Source: JBKJZO01 sp046715235 (GTDB lineage: Bacteria > Actinomycetota > Actinomycetes > BP-191). Taken from it: a stretch of 25,164 nt of DNA. The notes beneath the pieces are model-generated. The model was not told the origin of the DNA and did no database searches. It worked only from the letters and a program-made list of their open reading frames with translations. Positions within the stretch are counted from its first letter, which is position 1. Every line of letters starts with the position of its first letter. The position numbers were made by a program, and so were the translations under genes. Positions 6,338 to 15,622 of the stretch are shown here, one piece after another. Location of the stretch: the NCBI GenBank assembly GCA_046715235.1, contig JBKJZO010000050.1, positions 1 to 25,164 of the forward strand. Reading direction: 5' to 3'.

Positions 6338-8500
6338 TCAGGTGTCGCGCGAGAGTTCCGAGAGAACCGCACGTTCGACTTCGGCGAGGTGTTCGGGGTC
6401 ATCGAGCTTCTCGCCGGCCGCACTAACGACGTAGAACGTGTCGACGACTTCGTGCCCCAACGTCGCCACCTTGGCGTAGCGGACGTCGAGTGCGCACTCT
6501 GCGAGCGCGCGGGTGATTCGGTACAGGACACCGATCGCGTCCGCGGCTCGCACCTCGATGACGGTCGCGACATCCGAGACATCCTGATGAACCAAGACTC
6601 GCGGCGGTGCAGCTGACGCGCCTGACGCAGGAGGGTAGAACCGCGATCGTTCAGCGAGCCGCTCCTCGAGCGCGAGGCGACCCTCGACCGAGCGAAGCAC
6701 GTCCGGCTTGACGCGCGACCAGTCGGGCTCACCGCCGAGGGCCGGTACGACGTCGATCACCGCGACCGCCATCGTCCCCGCACTGCGGATGGTCGCCGAG
6801 CGGACATCCAGCCGGTTCAGCGCCAGCGCGCCCGCGACCCGACTCAAGATTCCAGGCCGGTCCGGCGTGACGACAGTCACTGCGTGACCGTCGATGTCGA
6901 CCGCGACTGCGCCACCGTCGACGAGCTGCTGCTGCCGCTCGGTGAGCGGCGAGGCGGGGCGCTGCGCGGGGGCGCCGTCGAGAACAGCGGCTGTCCGTCG
7001 TACCAGATCGTCGATCAGGCCAGCTTTCCAGTCGGACCATGCCGCCGGCCCCGTGGCGGTGCCGTCGGCTCGAGTAAGCGCGGCCAGCAGCTGAAGTGTT
7101 TCCGCGTCGCCGACCGACTTGGCGACGAACTCGACGGTCGCCGGATCGTCGAGATCGCGGCGAGTTGCGACGTCGGGGAGGAGCAGGTGGTGACGAACCA
7201 TCGCGACCAGCGTGTCGACGTCGGCCGGCGGGAACCCCATCCGCTTTCCGATGACGCGCACGACGTCGACGCCGACCTCGGTGTGGTCGCCGGGAAAGCC
7301 CTTGCCGATGTCGTGCAGCCAGGCCCCGACGAGAAGCAGGTCCGGTCGGGATACTTCGCGGCTCAGCGGCGCGGCAGCGGCCGCGGCCTCGCACAGATGC
7401 CGGTCAACGGTGAATCGGTGGTAGGCGTTGCGCTGCGGGCGCGATCGCACGGCCGCCCATTCGGGCACGAGCCGGACGAGCAAGCCGTGATGGTCCAGCG
7501 CCTCCAACGCGGCAATCGCGTGCGTTCCCGTTCCGAGCAGCGCGACCAACTCGTCTCTCACGTGGTCCGGCCAGGGCTCGTCGGGGAGCGCCGCGACGTC
7601 AGCGAGGCGCTTCAACGTCATCTCGGCGATCGGCAAGCCGGCCGACGCCGCGGCACCGGCGACGCGCAGAACGAGCGCCTGATCCGCCGCGGGATCCGCG
7701 TCACGCGCGAGGTGCACTTCATCGTCCTGCGCGACGACGCCGCGCGCGAGCGGCCGCCACGGTGCCGGCTTGCCTCGGCGACGGGTCGAGGCCGCGACCC
7801 ACGCACGAACCCGGTATTCGACGCGGTCGAACTCCCAGGACACGAGTCGCGCCGATTCGGCGACTGCGAGCATCAGTGCGTCGGCATCGACGTAGCCCAA
7901 CGCAAGCGCGACGGCATCCTGCTCCTGGAGGGTCAGGACGTCGCTGGGCCGACCGGTGCCGCGCTGGAGCTCGACCCGCGCGGCCAGCAGCACGTCATGC
8001 GCGGCGAGGACGCGTGGGCTGGGCGGCTCGACCACCCACGCCGCCGCCGCTTGCCGGATCGCCATGACGTCGCGCATCCCGCCGCCGGCTTCCTTCAGGT
8101 CGGGCTCGAGCAGGAAGGCGAGCTCGCCGAACCGTTCGTGTCGGTCGCGAGCTGCCGCGAACATCTCAGGCAGTCGCACCGTCGCCGTACGACGCCACTG
8201 CGGGCGCCACGAAGCGGTGAGTTCCGTTGTGAGTGCCGCGTCGCCGGCAATGTGCCGCGCGTCGAGCAACCCGAGTGCCGCCTTGAGATCGGACCCCGCG
8301 ACCTGCATCGCCTGGCGGACCGTCCTGACGCTGTGGTCGAGCGGGATCGCCGCGTCCCAGATCGGGTACCAGATCGCGTCGGCGACCTTTGCGATATCGC
8401 GGACATCTCGATGAAGCAGCACCAAGTCGACGTCGCTGCCGGGGCACATCTGGCTGCGACCTAAACCGCCGACAGCGACGAGCGCGACGTCGGGCAGCAC
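6338..8500 (-). CDS. glnD: PII uridylyl/adenylyltransferase GlnD (start uncertain)
   Basis: GlnD modifies the PII protein on its T-loop tyrosine according to nitrogen status; in studied actinobacteria the modification is adenylylation. From GTG 8500 the product is 720 residues. Motifs in order: nucleotidyltransferase GGLGRSQMCPGSDVDLVLLH near the N-terminus, helical linker, HD domain with LLLVGAWLHDIGKGFPGDHT, and two C-terminal ACT domains (VTVVTPDRPGILSRVAGALA and VIEVRAADAIGVLYRITRAL). Residues homologous in style to GlnD continue upstream of 8500 (LLERADLTGQAF, YAAQLDAWLASLL), but that frame has no ATG, GTG or TTG. The true N-terminus is therefore probably about 30 residues longer or uses a rare codon. 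It is the last gene of amt-glnB-glnD. Confidence 0.93.
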   Translation of the reverse strand: MLPDVALVAVGGLGRSQMCPGSDVDLVLLHRDVRDIAKVADAIWYPIWDAAIPLDHSVRTVRQAMQVAGSDLKAALGLLDARHIAGDAALTTELTASWRPQWRRTATVRLPEMFAAARDRHERFGELAFLLEPDLKEAGGGMRDVMAIRQAAAAWVVEPPSPRVLAAHDVLLAARVELQRGTGRPSDVLTLQEQDAVALALGYVDADALMLAVAESARLVSWEFDRVEYRVRAWVAASTRRRGKPAPWRPLARGVVAQDDEVHLARDADPAADQALVLRVAGAAASAGLPIAEMTLKRLADVAALPDEPWPDHVRDELVALLGTGTHAIAALEALDHHGLLVRLVPEWAAVRSRPQRNAYHRFTVDRHLCEAAAAAAPLSREVSRPDLLLVGAWLHDIGKGFPGDHTEVGVDVVRVIGKRMGFPPADVDTLVAMVRHHLLLPDVATRRDLDDPATVEFVAKSVGDAETLQLLAALTRADGTATGPAAWSDWKAGLIDDLVRRTAAVLDGAPAQRPASPLTERQQQLVDGGAVAVDIDGHAVTVVTPDRPGILSRVAGALALNRLDVRSATIRSAGTMAVAVIDVVPALGGEPDWSRVKPDVLRSVEGRLALEERLAERSRFYPPASGASAAPPRVLVHQDVSDVATVIEVRAADAIGVLYRITRALAECALDVRYAKVATLGHEVVDTFYVVSAAGEKLDDPEHLAEVERAVLSELSRDT

Positions 8501-8597
8501 GGGCAGAAGCGACGCGAGCCAGGCGTCCAGCTGCGCGGCGTACGCGGAGCAGAACGCCTGGCCCGTCAGGTCGGCACGTTCGAGCAGAGCGACCCGG

Positions 8598-8936
8598 TCA
8601 GATCGCGTCCGGACCCCTTTCCCCGGTACGGATGCGAACCAGGTCGTCGATCGACGTCACCCAGATCTTTCCGTCGCCGATCTTGCCGGTCTGCGCGGCC
8701 GCAACCACCGCTGCGACCACGCGGTCGGAGTCGGCGTCGTCGACGATGACTTCGAGCTTGAGCTTCGGGACGAAATCGATCGTGTACTCGGCTCCGCGGT
8801 GGACCTCGGTGTGCCCGCGCTGCCGGCCGTAGCCCTGAACCTCGGAGACCGTGAGCCCCTGGACGCCGACGTCGAGCAACGCCGTCTTGACGTCATCGAC
8901 CTTGAACGGCTTGACGATCGCAGTGACCAGCTTCAT
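8598..8936 (-). CDS. glnB: Nitrogen regulatory protein PII (GlnB/GlnK)
   Basis: This is a 112-residue PII signal protein, exactly the family length. It starts MKLVTAIVKPFKVDDVKTAL. The T-loop runs QGYGRQRGHTEVHRGAEYTI with the modifiable Tyr at position 51. The C-terminal signature is AAQTGKIGDGKIWVTSIDDL. PII trimers sense ATP/ADP and 2-oxoglutarate and gate the Amt channel. The ATG at 8936 overlaps the amt stop codon as ATGA, so coupling to amt is tight. Genome context (amt-glnK type) suggests GlnK function, but sequence alone does not separate GlnB from GlnK. Confidence 0.96.
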   Translation of the reverse strand: MKLVTAIVKPFKVDDVKTALLDVGVQGLTVSEVQGYGRQRGHTEVHRGAEYTIDFVPKLKLEVIVDDADSDRVVAAVVAAAQTGKIGDGKIWVTSIDDLVRIRTGERGPDAI

Positions 8937-10213
8937 GCCGCGCCTCCCTGGCCCATTGAACCCACACCACCGAGCACGTACGCCGTCTCTGCGTGCTGCG
9001 ACGAGTCGAGTCCCTCGATCTCGTCCTCCTCGCTCACCCGGAGCCCGACCGTAACGTCTACCAACTTCGCGATGGCAAACGAGAGGACGCCGGAGAACAC
9101 GAGTACCGCCCCGACTGCGATTAGCTGCTTGCCCAGCAACGTCGCGCCGCCGCCGAAGAACAACCCGTCGGCACCAGCCGAGTTGACCGTCTTGTCGGCG
9201 AACAAACCGAGGAGCACTGACCCGATGATCCCGCCGACCAGGTGTACGCCGACGACGTCCAGCGAGTCGTCGTAGCCGAAGCGGGTCTTGAGCGAGATAG
9301 CAAGCAGGCAGCCGGCCCCAGCCACGAGGCCAATGGCGATCGGTGCCATCCCGCCCACGAAACCGGCACACGGCGTGATAGCGACCAGACCCGCAACAGC
9401 GCCCGATGCGCCACCCAGCGTCGTCGCGTGCCCGGTCTTGATCCGCTCCACCACGAGCCAGCCCAGCATGGCGGCCGCGGCGGCGACGTGGGTGTTGACG
9501 AACGCCTGCACCGCGAGCCCGTTGGCACCCAGCGCCGAACCGGCGTTGAAGCCGAACCAGCCGAACCACAGGATGCCGGTGCCCAACAGGGTCAGCGGCA
9601 GTGAGTGCGGGTGCATGCCGTCCTTGGGCCAGCCCCGCCGCCTCCCGATGACGAGGACGACGGCGAGTGCGGCAACGCCGGCATTGATGTGGACCACCGT
9701 GCCGCCGGCGAAGTCGAGCGCGCCCTTCTTGAAGAGCCAGCCGTACGGGCTGAAGACCCAGTGCGCCACCGGCGAGTAGACGAGCACCAGCCACAAGCCG
9801 AGGAACAGCGCGTAACCCGAGAACTTGAGCCGGTCGGCCGTCGCACCGGTGATCAGCGCCGGGGTGATGATGGCGAACATCATCTGGTAGGCCATGAACA
9901 ACAGAATCGGGATAGTGAGCGGCACCGCGAACCCGAGGTCGCCAGGGCCCGTCGAAACCACGTCCTTGAGCCCGGCAAAATCGAAGCCGCCGACTAGTCC
10001 GCCGCCGACGTCTTTGCCGAACGCGAGGCTGAAGCCGACCAGCACCCACAGGACGGTGACCAATCCCATCGCGAAGTAGTTCTGCATGAGCATCCCGAGC
10101 ACGTTCTTGCTACGCACCATGCCGCCGTAGAAGAACGCCAGACCCGGTGTCATGAACAGCACGAGTGCTGCCGACACGAGAACCCAGGCGGTATCGGCGC
10201 CGTTGATCTCCAT
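8933..10213 (-). CDS. amt: Ammonium transporter, Amt family
   Basis: This 426-residue polytopic membrane protein conducts ammonium into the cell. It starts MEINGADTAWVLVSAALVLF, and the first helices contain TPGLAFFYGGMVRSKNVLGM. The pore motif ALDFAGGTVVHINAGVAALA carries the first of the twin histidines. A second conserved His lies in DVVGVHLVGGIIGSVLLGLF. About 11 hydrophobic segments are evident. The cytoplasmic tail ends with RVSEEDEIEGLDSSQHAETA, a feature of bacterial Amt. An ATG start at 10213 is preceded by AAGGGAG. It leads the amt-glnB-glnD operon, whose transcription is normally induced by nitrogen limitation. Confidence 0.96.
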   Translation of the reverse strand: MEINGADTAWVLVSAALVLFMTPGLAFFYGGMVRSKNVLGMLMQNYFAMGLVTVLWVLVGFSLAFGKDVGGGLVGGFDFAGLKDVVSTGPGDLGFAVPLTIPILLFMAYQMMFAIITPALITGATADRLKFSGYALFLGLWLVLVYSPVAHWVFSPYGWLFKKGALDFAGGTVVHINAGVAALAVVLVIGRRRGWPKDGMHPHSLPLTLLGTGILWFGWFGFNAGSALGANGLAVQAFVNTHVAAAAAMLGWLVVERIKTGHATTLGGASGAVAGLVAITPCAGFVGGMAPIAIGLVAGAGCLLAISLKTRFGYDDSLDVVGVHLVGGIIGSVLLGLFADKTVNSAGADGLFFGGGATLLGKQLIAVGAVLVFSGVLSFAIAKLVDVTVGLRVSEEDEIEGLDSSQHAETAYVLGGVGSMGQGGAA

Positions 10214-10349
10214 CGCGCTCCCTTACGTCCGTTTGCCCCAAAGTCGCGCGGACGTTGCCAGTTCTTATCGTGAATGTCCAGAGGCGGGACGCTGTGAATT
10301 GACGCGCGACCAACCTCAGGCCGCTCAGATTGAGCTGTCGCGCCGTGCG

Positions 10350-11522
10350 TCAGTCGTCGGCGAGCAAAGCGTCGACGAAGGCCGCCGGGTCGAACGGCGC
10401 GAGGTCGTCGGCACCTTCGCCGAGCCCGACGACTTTGACCGGTATGCCGAGCTCACGCTGCACGGCGATGATGATCCCGCCGCGCGCGGTGCCATCGAGC
10501 TTCGTGAGTGCGATGCCCGTGACACCCACCGCGGCCGCGAACTGCTTGGCCTGGACCACACCGTTCTGGCCGGTCGTCGCGTCGAGCACCAGCAGGACCT
10601 CGTCGATCTCGCCGAGCTTCTCTACGACCCGTTTGATTTTCGTGAGCTCGTCCATCAGCCCGGTCTTGGTGTGCAGCCGCCCTGCCGTGTCGATGAGTAC
10701 GACGTCGACCCGCTTCTCGACGCCAGCCTTCACCGCGTCGAAAGCGACCGCGGCCGGGTCGGCGCCTTCCTCTTTGCGGACGACCTCGGCACCCACCCGC
10801 GCCCCCCATGTCTGCAGCTGGTCGGCGGCCGCGGCACGGAATGTGTCAGCCGCACCCATCAGTACCGAGCGACCGTCGGCGACCAGCAGCCGCGCCAGCT
10901 TGCCGCATGTCGTGGTTTTGCCGGTGCCGTTGACACCGACGACGAGTACTACGGCAGGCCCGTCGTCGTGCGGCATCGTGCGCAGTGCCCGCTCGCCCGT
11001 GCCCACCGCCTGCACCAGTTCCGCCCGCAGCAGTGAGCGAATTGCTCCCGGTGACTGCGCGCCTTCGACCGCGACCTTGGTTCGCAGCGACGCCACGATC
11101 TCCGCCGTCGCCGCAAGACCCACGTCTGCGGTGATCAATGTGTCCTCGACCGCCTCCCACGTCTCCTCGTCGACCTTGTCGGCGGAGAGCAGGTTCAGAA
11201 GTCCCCGGCCCAGACTCGACTGCGAGCGCGCCAGTCGCGACCGCAGTCGGGTGAGCCGCCCTGCTGACGGCTCGGGCACCTCGAGCGCCGGAACCGCCGG
11301 AGCTGCCGGCGCTACGTCGGGCAGGTCGACAGTCGCGACCGGGCGCTTCGGCGTATCGCGCGGCACCTCGGCGTCGTCGCCGACACCGGGTACCACGTCG
11401 GGCACATCGGTGGGCGGTGTCGGCGGCGGCAGCCGCCGGCGCCGCGACGGTGCGAGGAAGGCGACCGACGCGACGACGACGACCAGCAGAACGACGGCAA
11501 GGCCGATGAGCAGCTCAGGCAC
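10350..11522 (-). CDS. ftsY: SRP receptor GTPase FtsY
   Basis: FtsY is the membrane receptor that docks the Ffh-ribosome complex. The 390-residue product opens with a hydrophobic segment, PELLIGLAVVLLVVVVASVA, which is a likely membrane anchor. A Pro-rich linker and the NG domain follow: P-loop VVGVNGTGKTTTCGKLARLL, DTFRAAAADQLQTW, DTAGRLHTKTGLMDEL and TKLDGTARGGIIIAVQ. The GTG start at 11522 lies inside the end of smc (8-nt overlap), so it is co-transcribed and probably coupled. Identification is secure. Confidence 0.97.
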   Translation of the reverse strand: MPELLIGLAVVLLVVVVASVAFLAPSRRRRLPPPTPPTDVPDVVPGVGDDAEVPRDTPKRPVATVDLPDVAPAAPAVPALEVPEPSAGRLTRLRSRLARSQSSLGRGLLNLLSADKVDEETWEAVEDTLITADVGLAATAEIVASLRTKVAVEGAQSPGAIRSLLRAELVQAVGTGERALRTMPHDDGPAVVLVVGVNGTGKTTTCGKLARLLVADGRSVLMGAADTFRAAAADQLQTWGARVGAEVVRKEEGADPAAVAFDAVKAGVEKRVDVVLIDTAGRLHTKTGLMDELTKIKRVVEKLGEIDEVLLVLDATTGQNGVVQAKQFAAAVGVTGIALTKLDGTARGGIIIAVQRELGIPVKVVGLGEGADDLAPFDPAAFVDALLADD

Positions 11523-14500
11523 TGGCCGGCTCTCGCTCGCGCAGTCGCTGCGAGATCACAGTGGATATTCCGTCGCCACGCATGCTGACGCCATACAGCG
11601 CGTCGGCAACCTCCATCGTGCGCTTCTGGTGCGTGATCACGATCAGCTGCGACGACTCCCGCAGCGCATCCATGATGTCGAGGAGCCGGCCCAGGTTTCG
11701 GTCGTCGAGCGCTGCCTCGACCTCGTCGAGGATGTAGAACGGCGACGGGCGGGCGCGGAAAATCGCAACGAGCAGTGCGATGGCCGTTAACGACCGCTCC
11801 CCGCCGGACAGCAATGACAGTCGCTTGATCTTCTTCCCGGGCGGGCGCGCCTCGACTTCGATGCCGGTCGTGAGCATGTCGCTCGGGTCGGTGAGTACGA
11901 GCCTGCCTTCGCCGCCAGGGAAGAGGGTGGCGAATACGTGCTCGAACTCGCGTGCTGTGTCCTCGAACGCGCTGACGAAGACGTCGTGGATCCGCTCGTC
12001 GACGTCCTTGATGACCGTCATCAGATCGCGACGCGTGTCGCGTAGATCGTCGAGCTGGGTCGACAGGAACGCGTGCCGTTCCTCGAGCGCGGCGAACTCC
12101 TCCAGCGCGAGCGGGTTGACCTTGCCCAGCAAGGCCAGCTGCCGCTCAGCCGCGGCCGCGCGCTTCTCGACGACTGCTCGCTCGTACGGCGTCGGCGCGC
12201 CTCCCTCCTCCTCCGCCGGCATCGGGACGGCTGGCGAATATTCGGCCACCAGGGTCTCGGCCGAGATGCCGTGCTCCTCGGCGCACCGCGACTCGAGTTG
12301 CTCGATACGCAGGCGCTGCTCGGTGCGCGCCATCTCGTCGCGGTGCGCGACATCGGTGAGCGACTCGACCTCGGCAGCGAGTTCCCTGCGCTCGGCGCGC
12401 ACGGTTACCAGCGAGCTCTCGTGGCCCAGGCGAGCCTGCTCGATGGCGTCGCGCTCGGCGGCCGCGGCCACCAGCGAACCCTCGATGCGCTGCAGGGCAT
12501 CGGCCGCCACGGCGTAAACCGCGGTCGCAACCGCCGCCCCGCGGGCGCGGCGTGCGAGCATCGCAGCGAGCTTCGCGCGGGCCGCCCGTTCGGTCTGCGC
12601 GGCGTTCTCAAGGGACTGCACGCGAGCGGCGAGCGAGGTCGCGCGCTCCTGCGCCGCGACGACCTCCATCTGGGTTTCGACCTCTGCTGCCCGTGCGGCG
12701 GCAAGCCGCGAGGCTGCTTCGTCGCGCGCCTGGGTCGACGGGTCTGTGTGGTCCGGAGCTTCCTTTGCGTTCGCCAGCCGCTCCTCGAGTTCCGACAGGC
12801 CCGCGAGGTCTCGATCGCGCGCGACCTCCGCCTCGGTCAGCGACCGTTGCAGCCGCTGCGCTTCCTCACTTGCGGCCCGTTGCGCCGAACCGTGCTGGCC
12901 CAGCTGCTCCGCGACTGCCGCCATACGCGCGTCGGAGTCGTGCAGCGCGGCCAGCACGTCGTCGGCCTCCGTCTGCAACCGGTCGACGTCATCGCGCGCG
13001 GCTGCGAGGGCGAAGCGCAGTCGTTGGGCCTGCCGACTCGCCTCGTCGACCTTGACCCGCGCTTCTTCGGCGGCCGCGTGCAACTCGATCGACGAGGGGG
13101 CCGAGGTGCCGCCGCCGGTCGCGAAATGCGGACCGATGACGTCGCCATGCATCGTGACGACGGTGAGCGACGCGCTTTCCCGCAGCACCCGCTGAGCAAC
13201 ATCCAGGTCGGGTACGACGACGACGTCGCGAAGGACGCCGGACAGCGCGCCGCGCAGCTGCGCCGGCGCTGACGCGACGTCGAGTGCCCATCGGCAGGCT
13301 TCGGGCAGGCGCTCCGAAGACGGCTCGCCGCCGGAAGCGCCACCCACGGCGATGGTCGCGCGACCGGCCTGGTCGTCCTTGAGCAGGGTGATCGCCGCGA
13401 CCGCGTCGTCAGCATTCGCGACGGCGACGGCGTCCGACAGGGTTCCCAGAGCGGCGGCGATCGCGGCCTCGTAGCCTGGCTCGACTGACAGCAAGCTCGC
13501 CACCGTGCCGAGCAGCCCGGGCAGCCGGTCACGCGCTGCGAGCAGCGCGCCGCCGCCGTCCTTGCGGGCCAGGCTCAACTCCAGCGCGTCGCGCCGCGCC
13601 GCCCAGAACGCCCGATCCTTCTCGGCCTCGCGGTCCTGCGTGAGCAGTGAGTCGACGAGCGCGGCGGACTGGATCACCTGCTCGGTCAACTCTTCGTAGC
13701 GCTCGTCGAGCCCGCGCTCACCTCGTTCGACGTCGGAGATCTGCGCCTGCAAGGCCTCGAACTCGCCCTGCGAAGTCAATGCCCGAGTCGCCGCGGACTC
13801 GATCGCCGCCTGAAGACGGCCGATCTCCTGCTCGGCGGCGTCGGCGCGGCTGCGCAGCGCGCCGACCTCTCCGGTAAGCCGCGCGAGCCCTTCCCGGCGG
13901 TCGGCCTGCGCGCGTGCGGCCAGCACCAGCGTGCGTTCCTCGTCGTGCAGGGAGGCTTCGAGCTGCCGGGTGAGATCGGTGGCCGCACGCAGTCGCTCGG
14001 AATCCGCGGCGACATCGGCGCGCACGGCTCGCTCCCGGCCGCGCACCTCCGCAGCCTCGCGCTCGAGGTCGTCGGCGCTGCGGCCCTCTCGGGCCTCGAT
14101 GTCGATCTGCTCGCTGAGGTGCCGCTGCCGCTCCGCGGCCAGTCCCGCCGTGCCACGGAAGCGCTCGCGCAACGAGGCGAGACGGTAGTAGCCCTCCTGG
14201 GCGCGCGCGAGCTGCGGCGCGCCGTCGGCGAGGGCCTCCTCGAGTTCGCGCTCCGTGGCCTCGGCCGCGGCCAGCGCGCTCTCAGCCTGCGCGCGGCGTA
14301 CCCGAACTTGCTCCTCGTCGCGCAGCTCGGCATCGAGCGCGGCCTGCAGGGCCAGCAGGTCATCTGCCATCAGCCGCAGCCGGGCGTCGCGCAGCTGCGC
14401 CTGGATGTCGGAGGCCCTCCTGGCCACCTCGGCCTGCCTGCCGAGCGGTTTGAGCTGGCGGCGCAACTCGCTGGTCAGGTCGCCCAGCCGGGTGACGTTG

Positions 14501-15057
14501 GCCTGCATCGCGTCGAGCTTGCGGAGAGCCTTCTCTTTGCGCTTGCGGTGCTTGAGGATGCCGGCGGCTTCCTCGATGAAACCGCGGCGGTCCTCTGGCC
14601 GCGCCGACAGCACCACATCGAGCTGGCCCTGGCCAACGATCACGTGCAGTTCGCGGCCGATGCCGGAATCCGAGAGCAGCTCCTGTACGTCGAGCAACCG
14701 GCACTTGGTGCCGTTGATCGCGTACTCGCTCTCGCCGGAGCGGAACATCAGCCGCGAGATCGTGACCTCCGCGTACTCAATCGGCAGCGCGCCATCGCTG
14801 TTGTCGATCGTGAGCACGACCTCGGCGCGCCCCAGGGCCGGGCGGCCCGGCGTACCGGCGAAAATGACGTCTTCCATCTTGCCGCCGCGCAGCGCCTTGG
14901 CGCCCTGCTCGCCGAGCACCCAGGCGATCGCATCGACGACGTTGGACTTGCCGGACCCGTTGGGGCCGACGACCACTGTGATGCCGGGCTCGAACCGCAG
15001 CGTGGTCGACGTCGCAAACGACTTGAAACCGCGAAGGGTTAGGCTTTTCAGGTGCAC
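11515..15057 (-). CDS. smc: Chromosome segregation/condensation ATPase SMC
   Basis: SMC forms the condensin core that organises the chromosome with ScpA and ScpB. The 1180-residue length is standard. It starts at GTG 15057 (MHLKSLTLRGFKSFATSTTL), with Walker A VVGPNGSGKSNVVDAI at about 29-44. A long coiled coil (about 170-480) is followed by the hinge (LPGLLGTVASLLSVEPGYEA to about GDVIGPHFATGGGTS). The return coil follows, then the C-terminal ABC signature LSLLSGGERSLTAIALLVAI and Walker B with PFYILDEVEAALDDRN. All catalytic motifs are intact. It is followed directly by ftsY, as in other actinobacteria. Confidence 0.98.
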   Translation of the reverse strand: MHLKSLTLRGFKSFATSTTLRFEPGITVVVGPNGSGKSNVVDAIAWVLGEQGAKALRGGKMEDVIFAGTPGRPALGRAEVVLTIDNSDGALPIEYAEVTISRLMFRSGESEYAINGTKCRLLDVQELLSDSGIGRELHVIVGQGQLDVVLSARPEDRRGFIEEAAGILKHRKRKEKALRKLDAMQANVTRLGDLTSELRRQLKPLGRQAEVARRASDIQAQLRDARLRLMADDLLALQAALDAELRDEEQVRVRRAQAESALAAAEATERELEEALADGAPQLARAQEGYYRLASLRERFRGTAGLAAERQRHLSEQIDIEAREGRSADDLEREAAEVRGRERAVRADVAADSERLRAATDLTRQLEASLHDEERTLVLAARAQADRREGLARLTGEVGALRSRADAAEQEIGRLQAAIESAATRALTSQGEFEALQAQISDVERGERGLDERYEELTEQVIQSAALVDSLLTQDREAEKDRAFWAARRDALELSLARKDGGGALLAARDRLPGLLGTVASLLSVEPGYEAAIAAALGTLSDAVAVANADDAVAAITLLKDDQAGRATIAVGGASGGEPSSERLPEACRWALDVASAPAQLRGALSGVLRDVVVVPDLDVAQRVLRESASLTVVTMHGDVIGPHFATGGGTSAPSSIELHAAAEEARVKVDEASRQAQRLRFALAAARDDVDRLQTEADDVLAALHDSDARMAAVAEQLGQHGSAQRAASEEAQRLQRSLTEAEVARDRDLAGLSELEERLANAKEAPDHTDPSTQARDEAASRLAAARAAEVETQMEVVAAQERATSLAARVQSLENAAQTERAARAKLAAMLARRARGAAVATAVYAVAADALQRIEGSLVAAAAERDAIEQARLGHESSLVTVRAERRELAAEVESLTDVAHRDEMARTEQRLRIEQLESRCAEEHGISAETLVAEYSPAVPMPAEEEGGAPTPYERAVVEKRAAAAERQLALLGKVNPLALEEFAALEERHAFLSTQLDDLRDTRRDLMTVIKDVDERIHDVFVSAFEDTAREFEHVFATLFPGGEGRLVLTDPSDMLTTGIEVEARPPGKKIKRLSLLSGGERSLTAIALLVAIFRARPSPFYILDEVEAALDDRNLGRLLDIMDALRESSQLIVITHQKRTMEVADALYGVSMRGDGISTVISQRLREREPASA

Positions 15058-15081
15058 TGTCGGTATCTGCTTCCCGGTGCC

Positions 15082-15097
15082 GTCGGCGTGCGCCGAC
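15082..15097 (-). promoter_or_regulatory. Hairpin in the smc leader
   Basis: GTCGGCG at 15082-15088 and CGCCGAC at 15091-15097 form a perfect 7-bp inverted repeat, 24 nt upstream of the smc start codon. No T-tract follows. In the mRNA it could affect translation start of smc, but the function is unknown. Confidence 0.35.
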
Positions 15098-15203
15098 AGC
15101 TCGGCACACGATCAGCTTTCGGAGGGGAAGTCCGGACTCGAGCCTACCCCGGTCGCGTCGCCCGCCCGACGAGACACACCCGCGCGTCTCCCGGCATGCG
15201 AAA

Positions 15204-15225
15204 GGGACGCCCTTTCAGGCGTCCC
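15204..15225 (-). terminator. Intrinsic terminator-like hairpin downstream of the 61-residue gene
   Basis: GGGACGCC at 15204-15211 pairs perfectly with GGCGTCCC at 15218-15225 across a 6-nt loop. On the minus strand the hairpin is followed by TTTCGC, a short T run. It lies 19 nt after the stop codon of the coiled-coil gene and before smc, so it probably limits read-through into smc and implies a separate smc promoter. Confidence 0.65.
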
Positions 15226-15244
15226 TCAGGATTTGTGCTGCGGC

Positions 15245-15430
15245 TCAGGTCAGAGCCGGCTCGGCCTCGGACAGCGTCAGGAGCTCATCGTTGACGGCCG
15301 CGAGATCGGACGTGCGCTGCTGTTCGATCTCCGCTTCCAGCTCCTTGACACGCCGCTGCAAGCGACGCAGCTCTGCGGCTACGCGGGAGTCATATGCTTG
15401 CCCTACGTAACCAAAGAGTGCCTTGGCCAT
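15245..15430 (-). CDS. Small conserved coiled-coil protein upstream of smc
   Basis: This 61-residue protein begins MAKALFGYVGQAYDSRVAAE at ATG 15430, with a strong GGAGG five nt away, which decides the start; an upstream open frame to 15598 is not conserved in type. The middle forms a short coiled coil (LRRLQRRVKELEAEIEQQRT). The MAKALxGYVG opening resembles a small actinobacterial protein family of unknown function, from memory rather than a search. It may be a partner or regulator of a larger complex, but nothing in the sequence identifies one. A terminator-like hairpin follows. Confidence 0.8.
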   Translation of the reverse strand: MAKALFGYVGQAYDSRVAAELRRLQRRVKELEAEIEQQRTSDLAAVNDELLTLSEAEPALT

Positions 15431-15517
15431 GGATCCTCCGTCTGGGCGCTGCTCTATGCGCAGGGCATGTGTGCTGGGGGGCGCAGTGCGCGGAAAGGTG
15501 CACCATCGAGGGTGCCA

Positions 15518-15536
15518 TGACCCGCCTGGCGGGTCA
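15518..15536. promoter_or_regulatory. Perfect 19-bp palindrome upstream of the 61-residue gene
   Basis: TGACCCGCC (15518-15526) and GGCGGGTCA (15528-15536) are exact inverted copies around a single T. A one-base centre is more like a protein-binding operator than an RNA loop. It sits 88 bp upstream of the coiled-coil gene start, between it and acyP. The binding factor is unknown. Confidence 0.45.
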
Positions 15537-15622
15537 AGACATTGGAACGGTTCGGTTACAACTTCACCCGTAAGGGTGTACGTCGGACCACATCGCATTC
15601 GCCCAGGTCAGCACCCTGATCG

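Noticed and set aside
8598..10049. 483-codon minus-strand frame ending as glnB
   Set aside because: Only the last 112 codons are PII; the rest is an Arg/Gly-rich shadow of amt in another frame.
10214..10349. GlnR- or AmtR-type operator upstream of amt
   Set aside because: A nitrogen-regulator site would be expected, but I could not find a convincing match by eye in the 136-bp gap.
15556..15604. CACCC/GGGTG inverted repeat as an operator
   Set aside because: Only a 5-bp stem with a mismatched centre; too weak to call.
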